This document shows, piece by piece, positions 19,514 to 28,508 of a stretch of 64,000 bases of DNA. The first letter of the stretch is position 1. Every line of letters starts with the position of its first letter. A program made the position numbers and the translations under genes. The notes beneath the pieces were generated by a model. The model had not been told where the DNA came from. It saw nothing but the letters and a program-made list of their open reading frames with translations, and ran no database searches. This DNA is from Guptibacillus hwajinpoensis (GTDB lineage: Bacteria > Bacillota > Bacilli > Bacillales > Guptibacillaceae), in NCBI RefSeq assembly GCF_005144865.1, contig NZ_SWFM01000001.1, positions 248,001 to 312,000 of the forward strand, read 5' to 3'.

Positions 19514-19630
19514 CTTCTTATTTTCCGACTTTCGTCGCAGGAATTAGCACGGTTCCTAATGAACAATACATTCATCGGTCCGTTGCCGAGGTTTCCAAGG
19601 GCCAGTCCCTCCACCTCTCTGAATAAGAAG
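19514..19630 (-). promoter_or_regulatory. SAM riboswitch (S-box, SAM-I) aptamer
   Basis: The minus strand reads, in order, AGAGAGGTGGAGGGACTGG, AAACCTCGGCAAC and GTGCTAATTCCTGCG, the conserved core of SAM-I aptamers. Helix P1 is formed by CTTCTTATT and AATAAGAAG at the two ends. Binding of S-adenosylmethionine should leave the downstream terminator free to fold and switch expression off. The next gene in that direction is the FbpA-MsrA frame, 100 bases away, with no other gene between. Confidence 0.95.
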
Positions 19631-19664
19631 ATCCTTTAAACAAAGGATTATTAAGTTATTTTCA

Positions 19665-19693
19665 ATAATAAATCCTTTTAATACTGGTGTCAA
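19665..19693 (-). promoter_or_regulatory. promoter of the riboswitch-msrA transcript
   Basis: -35 TTGACA (19688-19693), a 17-base spacer and -10 TATTAT (19665-19670) on the minus strand. Initiation would fall a few bases before the riboswitch. Confidence 0.8.
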
Positions 19694-19715
19694 TAGAAAC
19701 GAACACATTAGTATG

Positions 19716-21119
19716 CTAAATCACAAAAGAAATTATAAAATACCCTACTGCAGCAGTACCAGCGCCTATTAATGCTGGGCCAAGTTTGAATTTAGCATAC
19801 GTCATTGGATTCAATTTAAGAATTCTTGCAATTGTGTTTGTATTGTCACTTAAAGGTGATGAAAAAGCTCCAAATGTCCCACTAGCAAACACGGCACCGA
19901 TAACGAGTGGTAAATCAGTTCCAGTGGAATGACCAAGTGAAACACCAAGCGGCATTAAAATGCCCCATGTTCCCCACGATGATCCGATAAAATAGGAAAT
20001 AAATGCACCAACTAAAAAAAGAACTGCTGGCACAAATAGTGCTGGAATCCAATCAAGGTTTGATGTTACGAAAGTTGAAAACCCCAGTGCCTCCGTCGAT
20101 GCAGCAAGTCCCCATACGACAGTTAATAAAACGATAACCGGCATCATTTCGTTACCTCCTTCAATGAAAAAGGTAACGAGATCTTTCAGTGAAAAGCGCT
20201 GAAATAAGTAGAAAACAAATGCTAAGAGAACAGTCGTAAGCAGTGCAAAGACCATCGCATCAAGAACACTTGCTTCAATAAACGCCTTGGTTAGAGAAGT
20301 AAATCCTTTTTGGTAACCACTCCAATACGTAAGTAACAGTGTAAGTAATATAACGCCACCAAGCGGGATTAATAAGTTAAAAGGTTTTGTAGGAAGGTCC
20401 TTTGCTACAGCCGGATGACAATCCTCCCATTGATCGTCTACCTCCTTCTCAGCATTACCAGCTTCAGTAGAGGGCTTTTTGCGATGATGGAAGAAGCTTA
20501 AATAAAAACCTATAATGATAATACTAATGGAGAAAAAATTATATGGGATGCTTTGGAGAAATAAACGATAGCCATCTCCTTCTATCCCCTCTGCTCTAAT
20601 GGAAAGTTGAACAACGGAAGACATATAGCCAACAAATGCTGTCGCAATTGGCATTAAAACGATAACAGGTGTTGCTGTTGTCTCAATTACAAAGCCAAGT
20701 TCTTGTGGTGTGATCTTCACTTTACTAAGAAGAGCTTTCATAATAGGAGCTACCGTAACGATTCGAAAGCTTGGGGCGCTAAACGTACCTAAAGTAGAGA
20801 CCCATGTGAGAAAAAGCGCTCCTTTTTTTGTGCTGATTTTCTCTGAAGCAGCATGAACAAAGCCTTTAATGCCTCCAGTAAATTTCATCATACCGATAAG
20901 TCCAGTAAACATATAAAGAAAGAGAATAATCTTAATATTACTCTCATCCTTCAACCCGCTCATAATAAACGTATAAAACTGCTCTAGCCCTATAAGGGGA
21001 CCTGTTTTATAAATAAACGACGCCGTTAGTAGTCCTGCTGTAAGCCCCGGAATCACAAGCTTGGTTTTCATTGCAACAATGATAACTACCACAAATGGTA
21101 AAATTGACAGCCAGTCCAA
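19716..21119 (-). CDS. NhaC-family Na+/H+ antiporter
   Basis: A 467-residue polytopic membrane protein with about 11-12 hydrophobic segments, within the ion-transporter superfamily that includes NhaC. Supporting features are the re-entrant stretch STLGTFSAPSFRIVTVAPI and the C-terminal SSWGTWGILMPLGVSLG and SGTFGAFSSPLSDNT, which match the repeated half of NhaC proteins. It probably exchanges Na+ or another cation or an organic anion for protons; the substrate is not certain. It starts at TTG 21119 with GGGGGAG upstream, 75 bases after fni. Confidence 0.75.
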   Translation of the reverse strand: MDWLSILPFVVVIIVAMKTKLVIPGLTAGLLTASFIYKTGPLIGLEQFYTFIMSGLKDESNIKIILFLYMFTGLIGMMKFTGGIKGFVHAASEKISTKKGALFLTWVSTLGTFSAPSFRIVTVAPIMKALLSKVKITPQELGFVIETTATPVIVLMPIATAFVGYMSSVVQLSIRAEGIEGDGYRLFLQSIPYNFFSISIIIIGFYLSFFHHRKKPSTEAGNAEKEVDDQWEDCHPAVAKDLPTKPFNLLIPLGGVILLTLLLTYWSGYQKGFTSLTKAFIEASVLDAMVFALLTTVLLAFVFYLFQRFSLKDLVTFFIEGGNEMMPVIVLLTVVWGLAASTEALGFSTFVTSNLDWIPALFVPAVLFLVGAFISYFIGSSWGTWGILMPLGVSLGHSTGTDLPLVIGAVFASGTFGAFSSPLSDNTNTIARILKLNPMTYAKFKLGPALIGAGTAAVGYFIISFVI

Positions 21120-21169
21120 ATGATTCTCCCCCTTCGCTACTAGTTTGCGCTAGGAGGAACGAGCTATAC

Positions 21170-21195
21170 AAAAAGCCAGAGCATACGCTCTGGCT
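21170..21195 (-). terminator. terminator of fni
   Basis: AGCCAGAGC pairs with GCTCTGGCT around four bases and is followed by TTTTTG on the minus strand. The upstream arm overlaps the fni stop codon. Confidence 0.8.
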
Positions 21196-22237
21196 ATCTG
21201 CTACGCAATGCTTGATGAAATTGTAGATCTGCAATCGATGATGCGCCAATTCCAAACATGGCAGTTCTTAACTCGAACTCAATGCGTTCAAGCTGATCAG
21301 ACAATGCTTGTTCGCTGTCATCTACAGCATTCTCAAGAAGAGCACGACCAAAACCTGCTACATCTGCACCAAGTGCAATGGTTTTGGCTGCATCAACGCC
21401 GTTTTTAAGTCCTCCACTCGCTACGATTGGGACATCTGAATGGTGCTTACGAACATCAATCAAGCAATCTGCTGTTGAATTCCCCCACCCCTGAAAAGCC
21501 TCTGCAGCTTGTCTTCGCATTTCTTGATGTGCTCGATAGCTTTCCACCTGGATCCAAGACGTTCCACCAGCTCCTGCTACATCTATAAAGTGAGCTCCAG
21601 CGTCAATCAAGCGTTTCGCACTTTCGGAATCAATTCCCATACCAACCTCTTTAATGCCAAGAGGCACAGGAATTTCTTTTGCAACCGTCTTAATCTTTGA
21701 TACTAGATCCTTGAAGTTCGTGTCCCCTTCAGGTTGGAATACTTCCTGTAAAGGATTAAGGTGAAGAAGTAAGGCATCTGCCTGGATTAAATCAATCGCT
21801 CGTTTACATTCTTCAATTGTGAAGCCGTAATTCAGTTGAACAGCACCGATATTTGCAAGAACCGGAATAGAGGGGGCATGCTTTCTCACTTCAAACGAAT
21901 AAACTGAACGAGATTCTTGAATAGCAGCACGCATTGATCCGACACCAAGCGCCCATCCATGTCGTTCAGCAGCCTTGGCTAGTCGTTGATTAATTTCCCA
22001 GGCACGGTTAGTTCCACCTGTCATCGAGCTAATGAGAAAAGGTGTTGCCATTCTCTTATTGAGGAAGGTTGTTGAAAGATCGACATCCTTATAATCTATT
22101 TCTGGTAGAGGATTGTGTTTAAACCGGTACCTTTCAAGACCTGTTGATAAATCTTTGCCTTCTACTTCTTCTGTTAGACAAATATCAATATGTTCATTTT
22201 TACGTTTTTCAGTTTGATCAAATTCAAAATGATTCAT
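21194..22237 (-). CDS. fni: type 2 isopentenyl-diphosphate delta-isomerase
   Basis: This FMN- and NADPH-dependent enzyme interconverts isopentenyl and dimethylallyl diphosphate and so primes prenyl chains. The 347-residue protein opens with RKNEHIDIC, has ATPFLISSMTGG near residue 65, GVGSMRAA, LLLHLNPLQE, GIKEVGMGI and the FMN-binding VASGGLKNGVDAAK, all family hallmarks. Its start overlaps the end of crtO by 14 bases. Its place beside carotenoid genes suggests it supplies C15 precursors for the pigment. Confidence 0.95.
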   Translation of the reverse strand: MNHFEFDQTEKRKNEHIDICLTEEVEGKDLSTGLERYRFKHNPLPEIDYKDVDLSTTFLNKRMATPFLISSMTGGTNRAWEINQRLAKAAERHGWALGVGSMRAAIQESRSVYSFEVRKHAPSIPVLANIGAVQLNYGFTIEECKRAIDLIQADALLLHLNPLQEVFQPEGDTNFKDLVSKIKTVAKEIPVPLGIKEVGMGIDSESAKRLIDAGAHFIDVAGAGGTSWIQVESYRAHQEMRRQAAEAFQGWGNSTADCLIDVRKHHSDVPIVASGGLKNGVDAAKTIALGADVAGFGRALLENAVDDSEQALSDQLERIEFELRTAMFGIGASSIADLQFHQALRSR

Positions 22238-22754
22238 TGGTAGTCCCCCTGAACTGGTCTCTTTTCATTTGTTTTTTTAACAAAGGCTTAAATCGATAAC
22301 GGTTGTACCGTTGAATCATAATAAATGGGATGTTAACGAGCAAAGCATATCCAATCATTATCCAACCTATTATGGGAGGATTCCAAAGGAAAAACAAAAC
22401 GGCTGGTGGAATTAAAATCCAATGTGTTACCTCTGCTCGCCTTGTTTCAAGTATAAACTTGCTAAGATAAAGCGAAGATAATCTCTTTAGTTCTTTCTTT
22501 CGGAAGCCCCCCCGAAAAACACCACCACCATCAGGTAAAATTGTTTTCCACTTACGAACTCTAGCCGTCTTATATAATGCGAATTCCCATTTTCTTAGCT
22601 TAATCGTTGATTTTTTGGATTCGTAAAAGGAATCTGGCAGTCGAAGGCAAATATAAGATAATACAACGTGAATAACTAACCAGGCAAGTATATTCACAAT
22701 TACGAGTAAACTAATCGATAATTCAATAACCTGCACAGACAATCCTCTTTTCAT
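22224..22754 (-). CDS. crtO: glycosyl-4,4'-diaponeurosporenoate acyltransferase (CrtO-type)
   Basis: A 176-residue membrane protein resembling staphylococcal CrtO, which attaches a fatty acid to the sugar of a glycosylated C30 carotenoid acid. Shared features are RVRKWKTILPDGGG, ETRRAEVTHWI and the C-terminal IQRYNRYRFKPLL. Two to three hydrophobic helices place it in the membrane. It is the first gene of a two-gene unit with fni, divergent from the crtNb operon. This staphylococcal-type CrtO is unrelated to the CrtO ketolase of cyanobacteria. Confidence 0.85.
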   Translation of the reverse strand: MKRGLSVQVIELSISLLVIVNILAWLVIHVVLSYICLRLPDSFYESKKSTIKLRKWEFALYKTARVRKWKTILPDGGGVFRGGFRKKELKRLSSLYLSKFILETRRAEVTHWILIPPAVLFFLWNPPIIGWIMIGYALLVNIPFIMIQRYNRYRFKPLLKKQMKRDQFRGTTNESF

Positions 22755-22833
22755 AGTTGGTTTATAAGGTCTTAATTAAGGTAATAGTTCTGTTAGAATC
22801 AAATCCCTAGCACGTTCAAGGTGTTATGATTCC

Positions 22834-22861
22834 TTTACAAAAGTTATACCTACACTATACA
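22834..22861 (+). promoter_or_regulatory. probable promoter of the crtNb operon
   Basis: TTTACA (22834-22839), a 16-base spacer and TATACA (22856-22861), 55 bases before the crtNb start, which has a strong AAGGAGGAG site. Confidence 0.5.
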
Positions 22862-22916
22862 ATGACAATGATCAAAAGTCGATGAATGACTTTCAAATGA
22901 AGAAGGAGGAGAAGGA

Positions 22917-24422
22917 ATGGGCAAAAAAACAATCGTAATCGGGGCTGGTTTAGGTGGGCTCTCAGCAGCTATTCGCCTTGCTGCCGATGGACATGATGTA
23001 ACTATTCTTGAGAAAAACGAACGTGCTGGTGGTAAGTTAAATAAGCGATCTGGTCAAGGATTCAAATTCGACACAGGTCCTTCCATTTTAACAATGCCGT
23101 GGGTACTAGAGAAGCTCTTTAATAGTGCTGGTCGAAATGTGAGCGATTATATGACAATCAAGCGGATTGAACCACAATGGAGAACCTTCTTTGAAGATGG
23201 TGCACAGATAGACGTAACGAGTGATATTGCCGTTATGTTATCTGAAGTTCACAAGCGCTCAGAAAAAGATTACTCCAATTTCCTCTCCTATTTAGACTAT
23301 TGTAAAACGATGTTTGATTTAAGTTTAAAGAGCTTCTACAAAAAGAGCTTATCGGGTATTCAGGATTTGCAAAAGCTACATACATTTAAAGATCTTCTCA
23401 CAATGAACCCTATGAAATCGATGAATCAAGCTACTGAGAAGTATTTAGATGATAAACATCTTCAGCAATTATTTAATTTCTTCATTATGTATATTGGATC
23501 TTCTCCATATAACTCTCCTGCTATTCTTTCCCAGCTTGTTTATGTACAGCTCGGACTTGGTATTTATTATGTAGAAGGCGGGATGTACAACATTGCTGAA
23601 GGAATGCTTAAGCTACTTGATGAACTGGGCGTAGATGTTCAAGTAAACACTGAAGTAGCTGAAATTCTAACAGTGAACAAAAAAGCGGCTGGCGTTAAAT
23701 TAACAAGTGGCCATACAATGGAAGCTGACCTAATTGTAAGTAACCTAGAAGGGATTCCTGCTCACGAAACGTTGCTTAAAGGTGAACCAGGCGCTGAAAA
23801 AGTGAAGAACGACCTTAAGAAGTATACGCCAACTGTATCAGGATTGGTCTTACTACTAGGTGTAAACAAAACTTTTGATCACTTAGAACATCACAACTTC
23901 TTCTTCTCGAAAGATCCAGAGCTCGAATTCAAACAAATTTTTGATGAAGGCATTCCGGCGGATGACCCGACTGTATATATTGGTGTTTCTTCAAAGTCTG
24001 ATCCATCACAAGCGCCTGCAGGAAAAGAAAACCTATTCGTGCTTACACACGTTCCACCACTTCAACCTGGTGAAAGTTTTGAAGAATATCGTGGGAAGTA
24101 CCGTGAAATTGTGCTAGATAAACTTGAACGAATGGGCATGACAGGTCTTCGTGAATCAATTGAATTTGAGTATCAATTTATTCCTGATGATATTCGTGAT
24201 CTATACGGTTCAAATGGTGGCTCTATTTATGGCGTTGCTACTGATCGTAAAGTGAATGGTGGATTTAAGATCCCTTCAAGAAGCTCTCTTGTTGATAACC
24301 TGTATTTTGTTGGAGGTTCTACTCACCCAGGTGGTGGCGTGCCAATGGTAACATTATCAGGACAATTAACTGCAGACTTAATTGCTGAAGATCAGAAACT
24401 GAAGGACGAACAAACTGGCTAA
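22917..24422 (+). CDS. crtNb: C30 carotenoid oxidase, CrtNb/CrtP type
   Basis: A 501-residue FAD enzyme of the CrtI/CrtN family. It has the dinucleotide site GAGLGGLSAAIRLAADGHDV at the N-terminus, FDTGPSILTMPWVLEKLF near residue 50, IKRIEPQWRTFF, and the C-terminal FVGGSTHPGGGVPMV. The IKR-PQWR-FF stretch and the HHNFFF and DDPTVYI segments resemble staphylococcal CrtP, which oxidises the terminal methyl of 4,4'-diaponeurosporene, rather than CrtN. It is thus assigned to aldehyde/acid formation. It is the first gene of the plus-strand operon. Confidence 0.82.
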   Translation: MGKKTIVIGAGLGGLSAAIRLAADGHDVTILEKNERAGGKLNKRSGQGFKFDTGPSILTMPWVLEKLFNSAGRNVSDYMTIKRIEPQWRTFFEDGAQIDVTSDIAVMLSEVHKRSEKDYSNFLSYLDYCKTMFDLSLKSFYKKSLSGIQDLQKLHTFKDLLTMNPMKSMNQATEKYLDDKHLQQLFNFFIMYIGSSPYNSPAILSQLVYVQLGLGIYYVEGGMYNIAEGMLKLLDELGVDVQVNTEVAEILTVNKKAAGVKLTSGHTMEADLIVSNLEGIPAHETLLKGEPGAEKVKNDLKKYTPTVSGLVLLLGVNKTFDHLEHHNFFFSKDPELEFKQIFDEGIPADDPTVYIGVSSKSDPSQAPAGKENLFVLTHVPPLQPGESFEEYRGKYREIVLDKLERMGMTGLRESIEFEYQFIPDDIRDLYGSNGGSIYGVATDRKVNGGFKIPSRSSLVDNLYFVGGSTHPGGGVPMVTLSGQLTADLIAEDQKLKDEQTG

Positions 24423-24439
24423 GAAAGGATCTTCACTGC

Positions 24440-25252
24440 ATGATGAAATGGGACAATTTAATATTTCGATTATTTGTTTTTTGGTATTGCTGCGGATTAA
24501 TTCTAGTTGGATTTGATCTGCTTCCACCCATACTCGAATGGGCCAATGCATTTTTCCTAATTCTTTGTGGTATTCTAGGTGGCTTTTATTTCATCCGCAC
24601 CTTTGGATTAAATAAAGGATTAGGCATCACTACCTTTATCTTCTTATTAAGTATGGTTGCAGAAGGATTGGGCGTTCATTATGGATGGATTTTTGGACAA
24701 TATGATTACTCAGATGACTTCGGTTATAAATTAGTTGACGTACCAATTGGGATTGGATTTGCCTGGGTGATGGTCATAGCGGTCACTCATGTGCTAGCGA
24801 TGGAACTGGTGAGTAAGATTAAGCCTTCCAAAATGAAATGGATAGCATATTCTTTCCTTGGTGCAATGATTGCTGTATTAATTGATTTAATTATTGATCC
24901 AGTCGCCTATCTCGTTAAAGGTTACTGGGGATGGGAAGGTGATAGCTTCTATTATAGTGTGCCATTACAGAACTTCTCAGGTTGGTTCTGGGTATCACTT
25001 TTCTTCCACCTTCTTCTCTATCCAGTCTATATCAATAATAAAGTGAAAAGAAAGAAAGCCTTTCTACTCTGGAAAAATCGAATGGCTGCTTTGTTTGGTA
25101 TGGTAATGGGAATGTTTATCTTTCTTGCTCTTCTTGATGGGCTATGGCTTGCATTCTTCCTTACTGGAATACCAGCTTATTTACTACTCTTTGCTTATCG
25201 AGCTAGCACGAAGCAAAGAGAATTGGCCACAACTGAAGAGGTGCTACTCTGA
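24440..25252 (+). CDS. cruF: carotenoid hydratase-like membrane protein (CruF/DUF422 family)
   Basis: A 270-residue protein with seven or so hydrophobic helices. Conserved acidic patches AEGLGVHYGWIFGQYDYSDD and IDLIIDPVAYLVKGYWGW match the CruF/DUF422 carotenoid family, members of which hydrate the C-1,2 double bond of acyclic carotenoids. In the Bacillus C30 pathway such a step makes the hydroxyl that is then glycosylated, which fits the glycosyltransferase that follows with a 1-base overlap. The exact product is inferred. Confidence 0.8.
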   Translation: MMKWDNLIFRLFVFWYCCGLILVGFDLLPPILEWANAFFLILCGILGGFYFIRTFGLNKGLGITTFIFLLSMVAEGLGVHYGWIFGQYDYSDDFGYKLVDVPIGIGFAWVMVIAVTHVLAMELVSKIKPSKMKWIAYSFLGAMIAVLIDLIIDPVAYLVKGYWGWEGDSFYYSVPLQNFSGWFWVSLFFHLLLYPVYINNKVKRKKAFLLWKNRMAALFGMVMGMFIFLALLDGLWLAFFLTGIPAYLLLFAYRASTKQRELATTEEVLL

Positions 25253-26373
25253 TGCTAACAATCTACCTATGGGTTCTTACAGGTTTCGTTGTTTGGACGA
25301 TCGTCAACTCGTTATTTATGCCCGCCTTAAAAAATTCTAACATACAGGGGGATAAGGATGGACTTGTTTCCATCCTTATCCCTCTTCGTAATGAAGAGGC
25401 GAATGTTGTAAATTTAATTAAGAGCCTAGAAGAACTAACCTATCCAAATCTTGAAATCATACTGCTGGATGACCATTCCACAGACAACACATTGGAATTG
25501 CTTCAAGGAACGACAGTTGGTGATGATCGATTCACTATTATAAAAGGAAAGGAATTACCGGAGTGCTGGACTGGAAAAGTCTATGCCTGTCACCAACTAA
25601 GTTTACAAGCAAATGGAGCTTATCTCTTATTCATTGATGCCGATTTAAGACTTGCACCTGGTGCTGTTCAATCATCGCTTGCCTTAATGAAGAGGCGAAA
25701 AGCTGCTCTATTAACTGGGTTTCCATCATTTCCAGTAAAGCTTTGGCTCGAAAAACTTCTTGTGCCATTACAACATTTTGTTGTACATTTTCACCTTCCA
25801 TTAGGGCCATCTAACTGGACGACGCTCCCTTCATTTACTGCGGCTCATGGTGCGTTTATTATGGTAAACAATCAAGCCTATCAAACTATTGGTGGGCATA
25901 AAGGGATTTACAACACTCTGCTTGATGACGTGGATTTAACGAGAATATTTAAAAAGCACGGCTATCGAGCGATACTTGCGAATGTAACAAACTACGCAAA
26001 ATGCTATATGTATCACTCAAACCGTGAAGTGTGGAACGGATTTACAAAAAACCTGTTTCCAGGGCTCGGACGATCGGGCTTTCTCGTCTCATTTCTCTTT
26101 TGCTTTTATGGAATTTTTTATGTTGCTCCACTATTCTTATTTTTCGCTGGGTTATTTAAGCTTGCTAATGGAACCCTACAGCTAGAATTGTTATATCCCT
26201 ACCTTTTAATTGTTCTACAAAAAGCATGGGTAGATGTTAGAACGAAGCAAGTTATTATCTTATCTTTCTTTATGCCGATAAGTGCGCTAGCTTTTATGGT
26301 TCTTTTGATTCATTCCATGCGTGTCGGATTAAAGCGTAAAGGTTATGTTTGGAAAGGACGGACCTATTCATGA
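25252..26373 (+). CDS. family 2 glycosyltransferase of carotenoid synthesis
   Basis: A 373-residue GT-A enzyme with an N-terminal TM helix, SILIPLRNEEANV, LLDDHSTDN, the DAD-type metal site in LLFIDADLRLAPG, LLDDVDLTRIFKKHGYRA and three C-terminal TM helices. It is similar in plan to CrtQ/CruC glycosyltransferases that put a sugar on the carotenoid end group. It starts in the cruF stop (TGATG) and its own stop overlaps the next start (ATGA), so translation of the operon is coupled. Confidence 0.82.
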   Translation: MLTIYLWVLTGFVVWTIVNSLFMPALKNSNIQGDKDGLVSILIPLRNEEANVVNLIKSLEELTYPNLEIILLDDHSTDNTLELLQGTTVGDDRFTIIKGKELPECWTGKVYACHQLSLQANGAYLLFIDADLRLAPGAVQSSLALMKRRKAALLTGFPSFPVKLWLEKLLVPLQHFVVHFHLPLGPSNWTTLPSFTAAHGAFIMVNNQAYQTIGGHKGIYNTLLDDVDLTRIFKKHGYRAILANVTNYAKCYMYHSNREVWNGFTKNLFPGLGRSGFLVSFLFCFYGIFYVAPLFLFFAGLFKLANGTLQLELLYPYLLIVLQKAWVDVRTKQVIILSFFMPISALAFMVLLIHSMRVGLKRKGYVWKGRTYS

Positions 26374-27836
26374 AAACAATCGCAATTATCGGAGCAGGTC
26401 TCGGCGGACTATCTGCTTCTATTAAACTCGCAAGCAACGGCTATAATGTGCATGTATTTGAAAAGAATTCGCATACCGGCGGGAAAATGATGCCTGTAAA
26501 TATAGGGTCTTATCACTTTGACTTCGGACCTAACACAATGACGATGCCAGAAGTATTCGACGGCGTTTTTGAAGAGGCTGGCCTTAATCCTCGTGACTTT
26601 TTTGAATGGACTAGGATCGATCACCACACGCGCAACATTGACTACAATGGCGAGTCATTTATGATGAGCACAAATCAAGAGGATATGATGAATGAACTTA
26701 AGAAGCTCGACCCCTTTGCTGCAGATCATTACCCAGCTTATTTGCGAGAAATAGAGCGTCTTTACTTGTTATCAAAGAATTCATTCTTTCCAAGAATGTT
26801 TACTTCCATAGGTGATTATTTATCTCCAGGACTTTTTAACGCCGTACTTAGAGTAAGGCCGCTTGAGAAAATGAATCACTTTCATGAACGCTTCTTTAAA
26901 CACCCGCTTCTATTAAAAGCTTTCAATCGCTACTCTACTTATATAGGATCTTCACCTTATTTGTCTTCGGCTACATTTGCGATGATTGGTTATTTAGAGA
27001 TGGTGCAGGGCGTTTATTACGTGAAAGGTGGCAACACGAGACTCGCTGAAGGAATGGAGCTTGCAGCTAAGCAACTGGGAGTGCATTTTCATTTAAATAC
27101 GCAGGTGAAACAGGTACATATTGATGAAAAAAGAGCAAAGAAAGTTGAAACGGTAGACGGGTTTGGTCTCCCAGTAGATAACGTTGTGATCAATGGAGAC
27201 TTACTTGATGCATATCCAGCACTTGTAGAGGAAAAGCATCGTCCATCTATGCGAAATAAAAAAATAGAGGCATCTTCCCCATCCATTTCAGCTTTTGTTA
27301 TAATGGCAGGCCTTTCAACTCGACTTAAAGAGCTTTGTCATCATCAAGTCTATTTTTCAAAAGATTATACTAAAGAATTTGAAACACTCTTTGAAGGACA
27401 ATGGGCTCTAGACCCAACGATTTATATCTCAAATTCTTCCTATACTGATCCATCGGTTTCTCCAGACGGAGACAATCTCTTTATCCTGGTAAATGCTCCA
27501 CCAATTTCAGCAGAAAACAGTATTTCTGAGGATGAGTACAAAACAATCATATACAACAAATTAGAAGCTCATGGCCTACCAATTCGGGAGTATTTGGTAG
27601 AGGAAAAAGTGATTGGTCCGAATGAAATTAAGCAGCGTTTTCATGCATTTAGAGGCGCACTGTATGGCATCTCATCCAACTCTCTTAAAAACAGCTTTTT
27701 ACGCCCATCCAATCAATCAAAGGATATAGCTAATCTCTATTTTGCAGGCGGTAGTACACACCCAGGCGGCGGCTCTCCGATGGTTGTTATTAGTGGGAAA
27801 AATGTCGCGGAGAAGATTATTGAACGAGATGCATAG
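26370..27836 (+). CDS. FAD-dependent carotenoid desaturase/oxidase paralogue
   Basis: A 488-residue CrtI/CrtN-family flavoprotein with GAGLGGLSASIKLASNGYNV, FDFGPNTMTMPEVFDGVF and FAGGSTHPGGGSPMV. It is one of four paralogues in this locus. Its sequence between residues 70 and 90 (RIDHHTRNIDYNG) fits neither CrtN nor CrtP well, so the step it performs is unknown; 3,4-desaturation or a second oxidation are candidates. ATG 26370 overlaps the glycosyltransferase stop. It is the last gene of the operon, before a strong terminator. Confidence 0.8.
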   Translation: MKTIAIIGAGLGGLSASIKLASNGYNVHVFEKNSHTGGKMMPVNIGSYHFDFGPNTMTMPEVFDGVFEEAGLNPRDFFEWTRIDHHTRNIDYNGESFMMSTNQEDMMNELKKLDPFAADHYPAYLREIERLYLLSKNSFFPRMFTSIGDYLSPGLFNAVLRVRPLEKMNHFHERFFKHPLLLKAFNRYSTYIGSSPYLSSATFAMIGYLEMVQGVYYVKGGNTRLAEGMELAAKQLGVHFHLNTQVKQVHIDEKRAKKVETVDGFGLPVDNVVINGDLLDAYPALVEEKHRPSMRNKKIEASSPSISAFVIMAGLSTRLKELCHHQVYFSKDYTKEFETLFEGQWALDPTIYISNSSYTDPSVSPDGDNLFILVNAPPISAENSISEDEYKTIIYNKLEAHGLPIREYLVEEKVIGPNEIKQRFHAFRGALYGISSNSLKNSFLRPSNQSKDIANLYFAGGSTHPGGGSPMVVISGKNVAEKIIERDA

Positions 27837-27844
27837 TTACAAGA

Positions 27845-27890
27845 AAGCAAGGACCATTACACAGATGTGTTAATGGTCCTTGCTTTTTTC
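27845..27890 (+). terminator. terminator of the plus-strand carotenoid operon
   Basis: AAGCAAGGACCATTA pairs with TAATGGTCCTTGCTT and is followed by TTTTTTCC, eight bases after the last stop. The stem lies over the 3' end of the opposing small gene. Confidence 0.92.
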
Positions 27891-28061
27891 CTTACCCTTT
27901 TTGTAATACCATTTCATCCTAAAGCCCAATAAAGCACCTATACTCATGCCAAAGATATACTTCCAATTGATTGGTTCATTTTGTGCTAATTGAAGTACTG
28001 GTACGAAAATCACTATTCCAACAGCAAAGGGAATCCAATTTTTTAATAAGTAGGTTAACAA
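27870..28061 (-). CDS. small membrane protein, unknown function
   Basis: A 63-residue protein with one or two hydrophobic stretches (LLKNWIPFAVGIVIFVPVLQ and YIFGMSIGALLGFRMKW) and a lysine-rich tail. The start is TTG with GGGGAGAG eight bases upstream, which argues for a real gene. Its last codons run into the carotenoid-operon terminator. No family is recognised. Confidence 0.5.
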   Translation of the reverse strand: MLTYLLKNWIPFAVGIVIFVPVLQLAQNEPINWKYIFGMSIGALLGFRMKWYYKKGKEKSKDH

Positions 28062-28090
28062 CTAATTTTCTCTCCCCATGCTAATTTTAA

Positions 28091-28341
28091 TAGGCTCTTT
28101 TCTAAAAGATAGTTTTTTAAAGAAGTTTTGTATTAAAAACCACACTTAGCTGATTGGAGCGGAAGGTGCTCGACTCCTGCGCCTGCGCGCCTGCGGGATT
28201 AGCAGGACAGGTGGAGACCCCACAGACGCGCCTTAAGCGCATCGAGGAGGCTCACCGCCCGACCCGCGGAAAACGAACATCCTGAAGTGGAAATCAACCA
28301 CGCCTCTTATAGCAACAATATTTACGAAAACAGCCTTTTAA
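28091..28341 (-). repeat. MITE-like repeat, copy 1 (inverted relative to copies 2 and 3)
   Basis: 251 bases bounded by inverted ends (TAGGCTCTTTTCT at the left, CGAAAACAGCCTTTTA at the right) with a GC-rich core holding GCAGGAGTCGAGCA, GGGGTCTC and CCTGTC (all minus sense). The core carries an extra GCGCTTAAGGCGC-type hairpin. No open reading frame or transposase. The right end supplies the last codons and stop of the zinc-ribbon gene at 28322. Confidence 0.8.
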
Positions 28342-28480
28342 TAGAAGTAGCCTTGTCAGTAACTCCTTTACAGGAAAAACAATAAAGTGTCCGATTATCA
28401 GAAATGACCCCATTTAGGAAACCATCTAAACAATAGATTGGCTTATGACAATTTGCACATTCTCCTACCAGTTCTTTCAT
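28322..28480 (-). CDS. 52-residue zinc-ribbon protein
   Basis: This short gene encodes MKELVGECANCHKP at its start and YCFSCKG near residue 34, two CxxC pairs spaced as in a zinc ribbon (residues 8/11 and 34/37). The ATG at 28480 follows an AGGGTGAT site. Function unknown; such small proteins may bind nucleic acid or another protein. The C-terminal residues (KRLFS) and the stop codon are encoded by the terminal inverted repeat of the MITE-like element, so the original tail was probably replaced. Confidence 0.6.
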   Translation of the reverse strand: MKELVGECANCHKPIYCLDGFLNGVISDNRTLYCFSCKGVTDKATSIKRLFS

Positions 28481-28508
28481 GCAATCATCACCCTATACCT
28501 TAGTAGTC

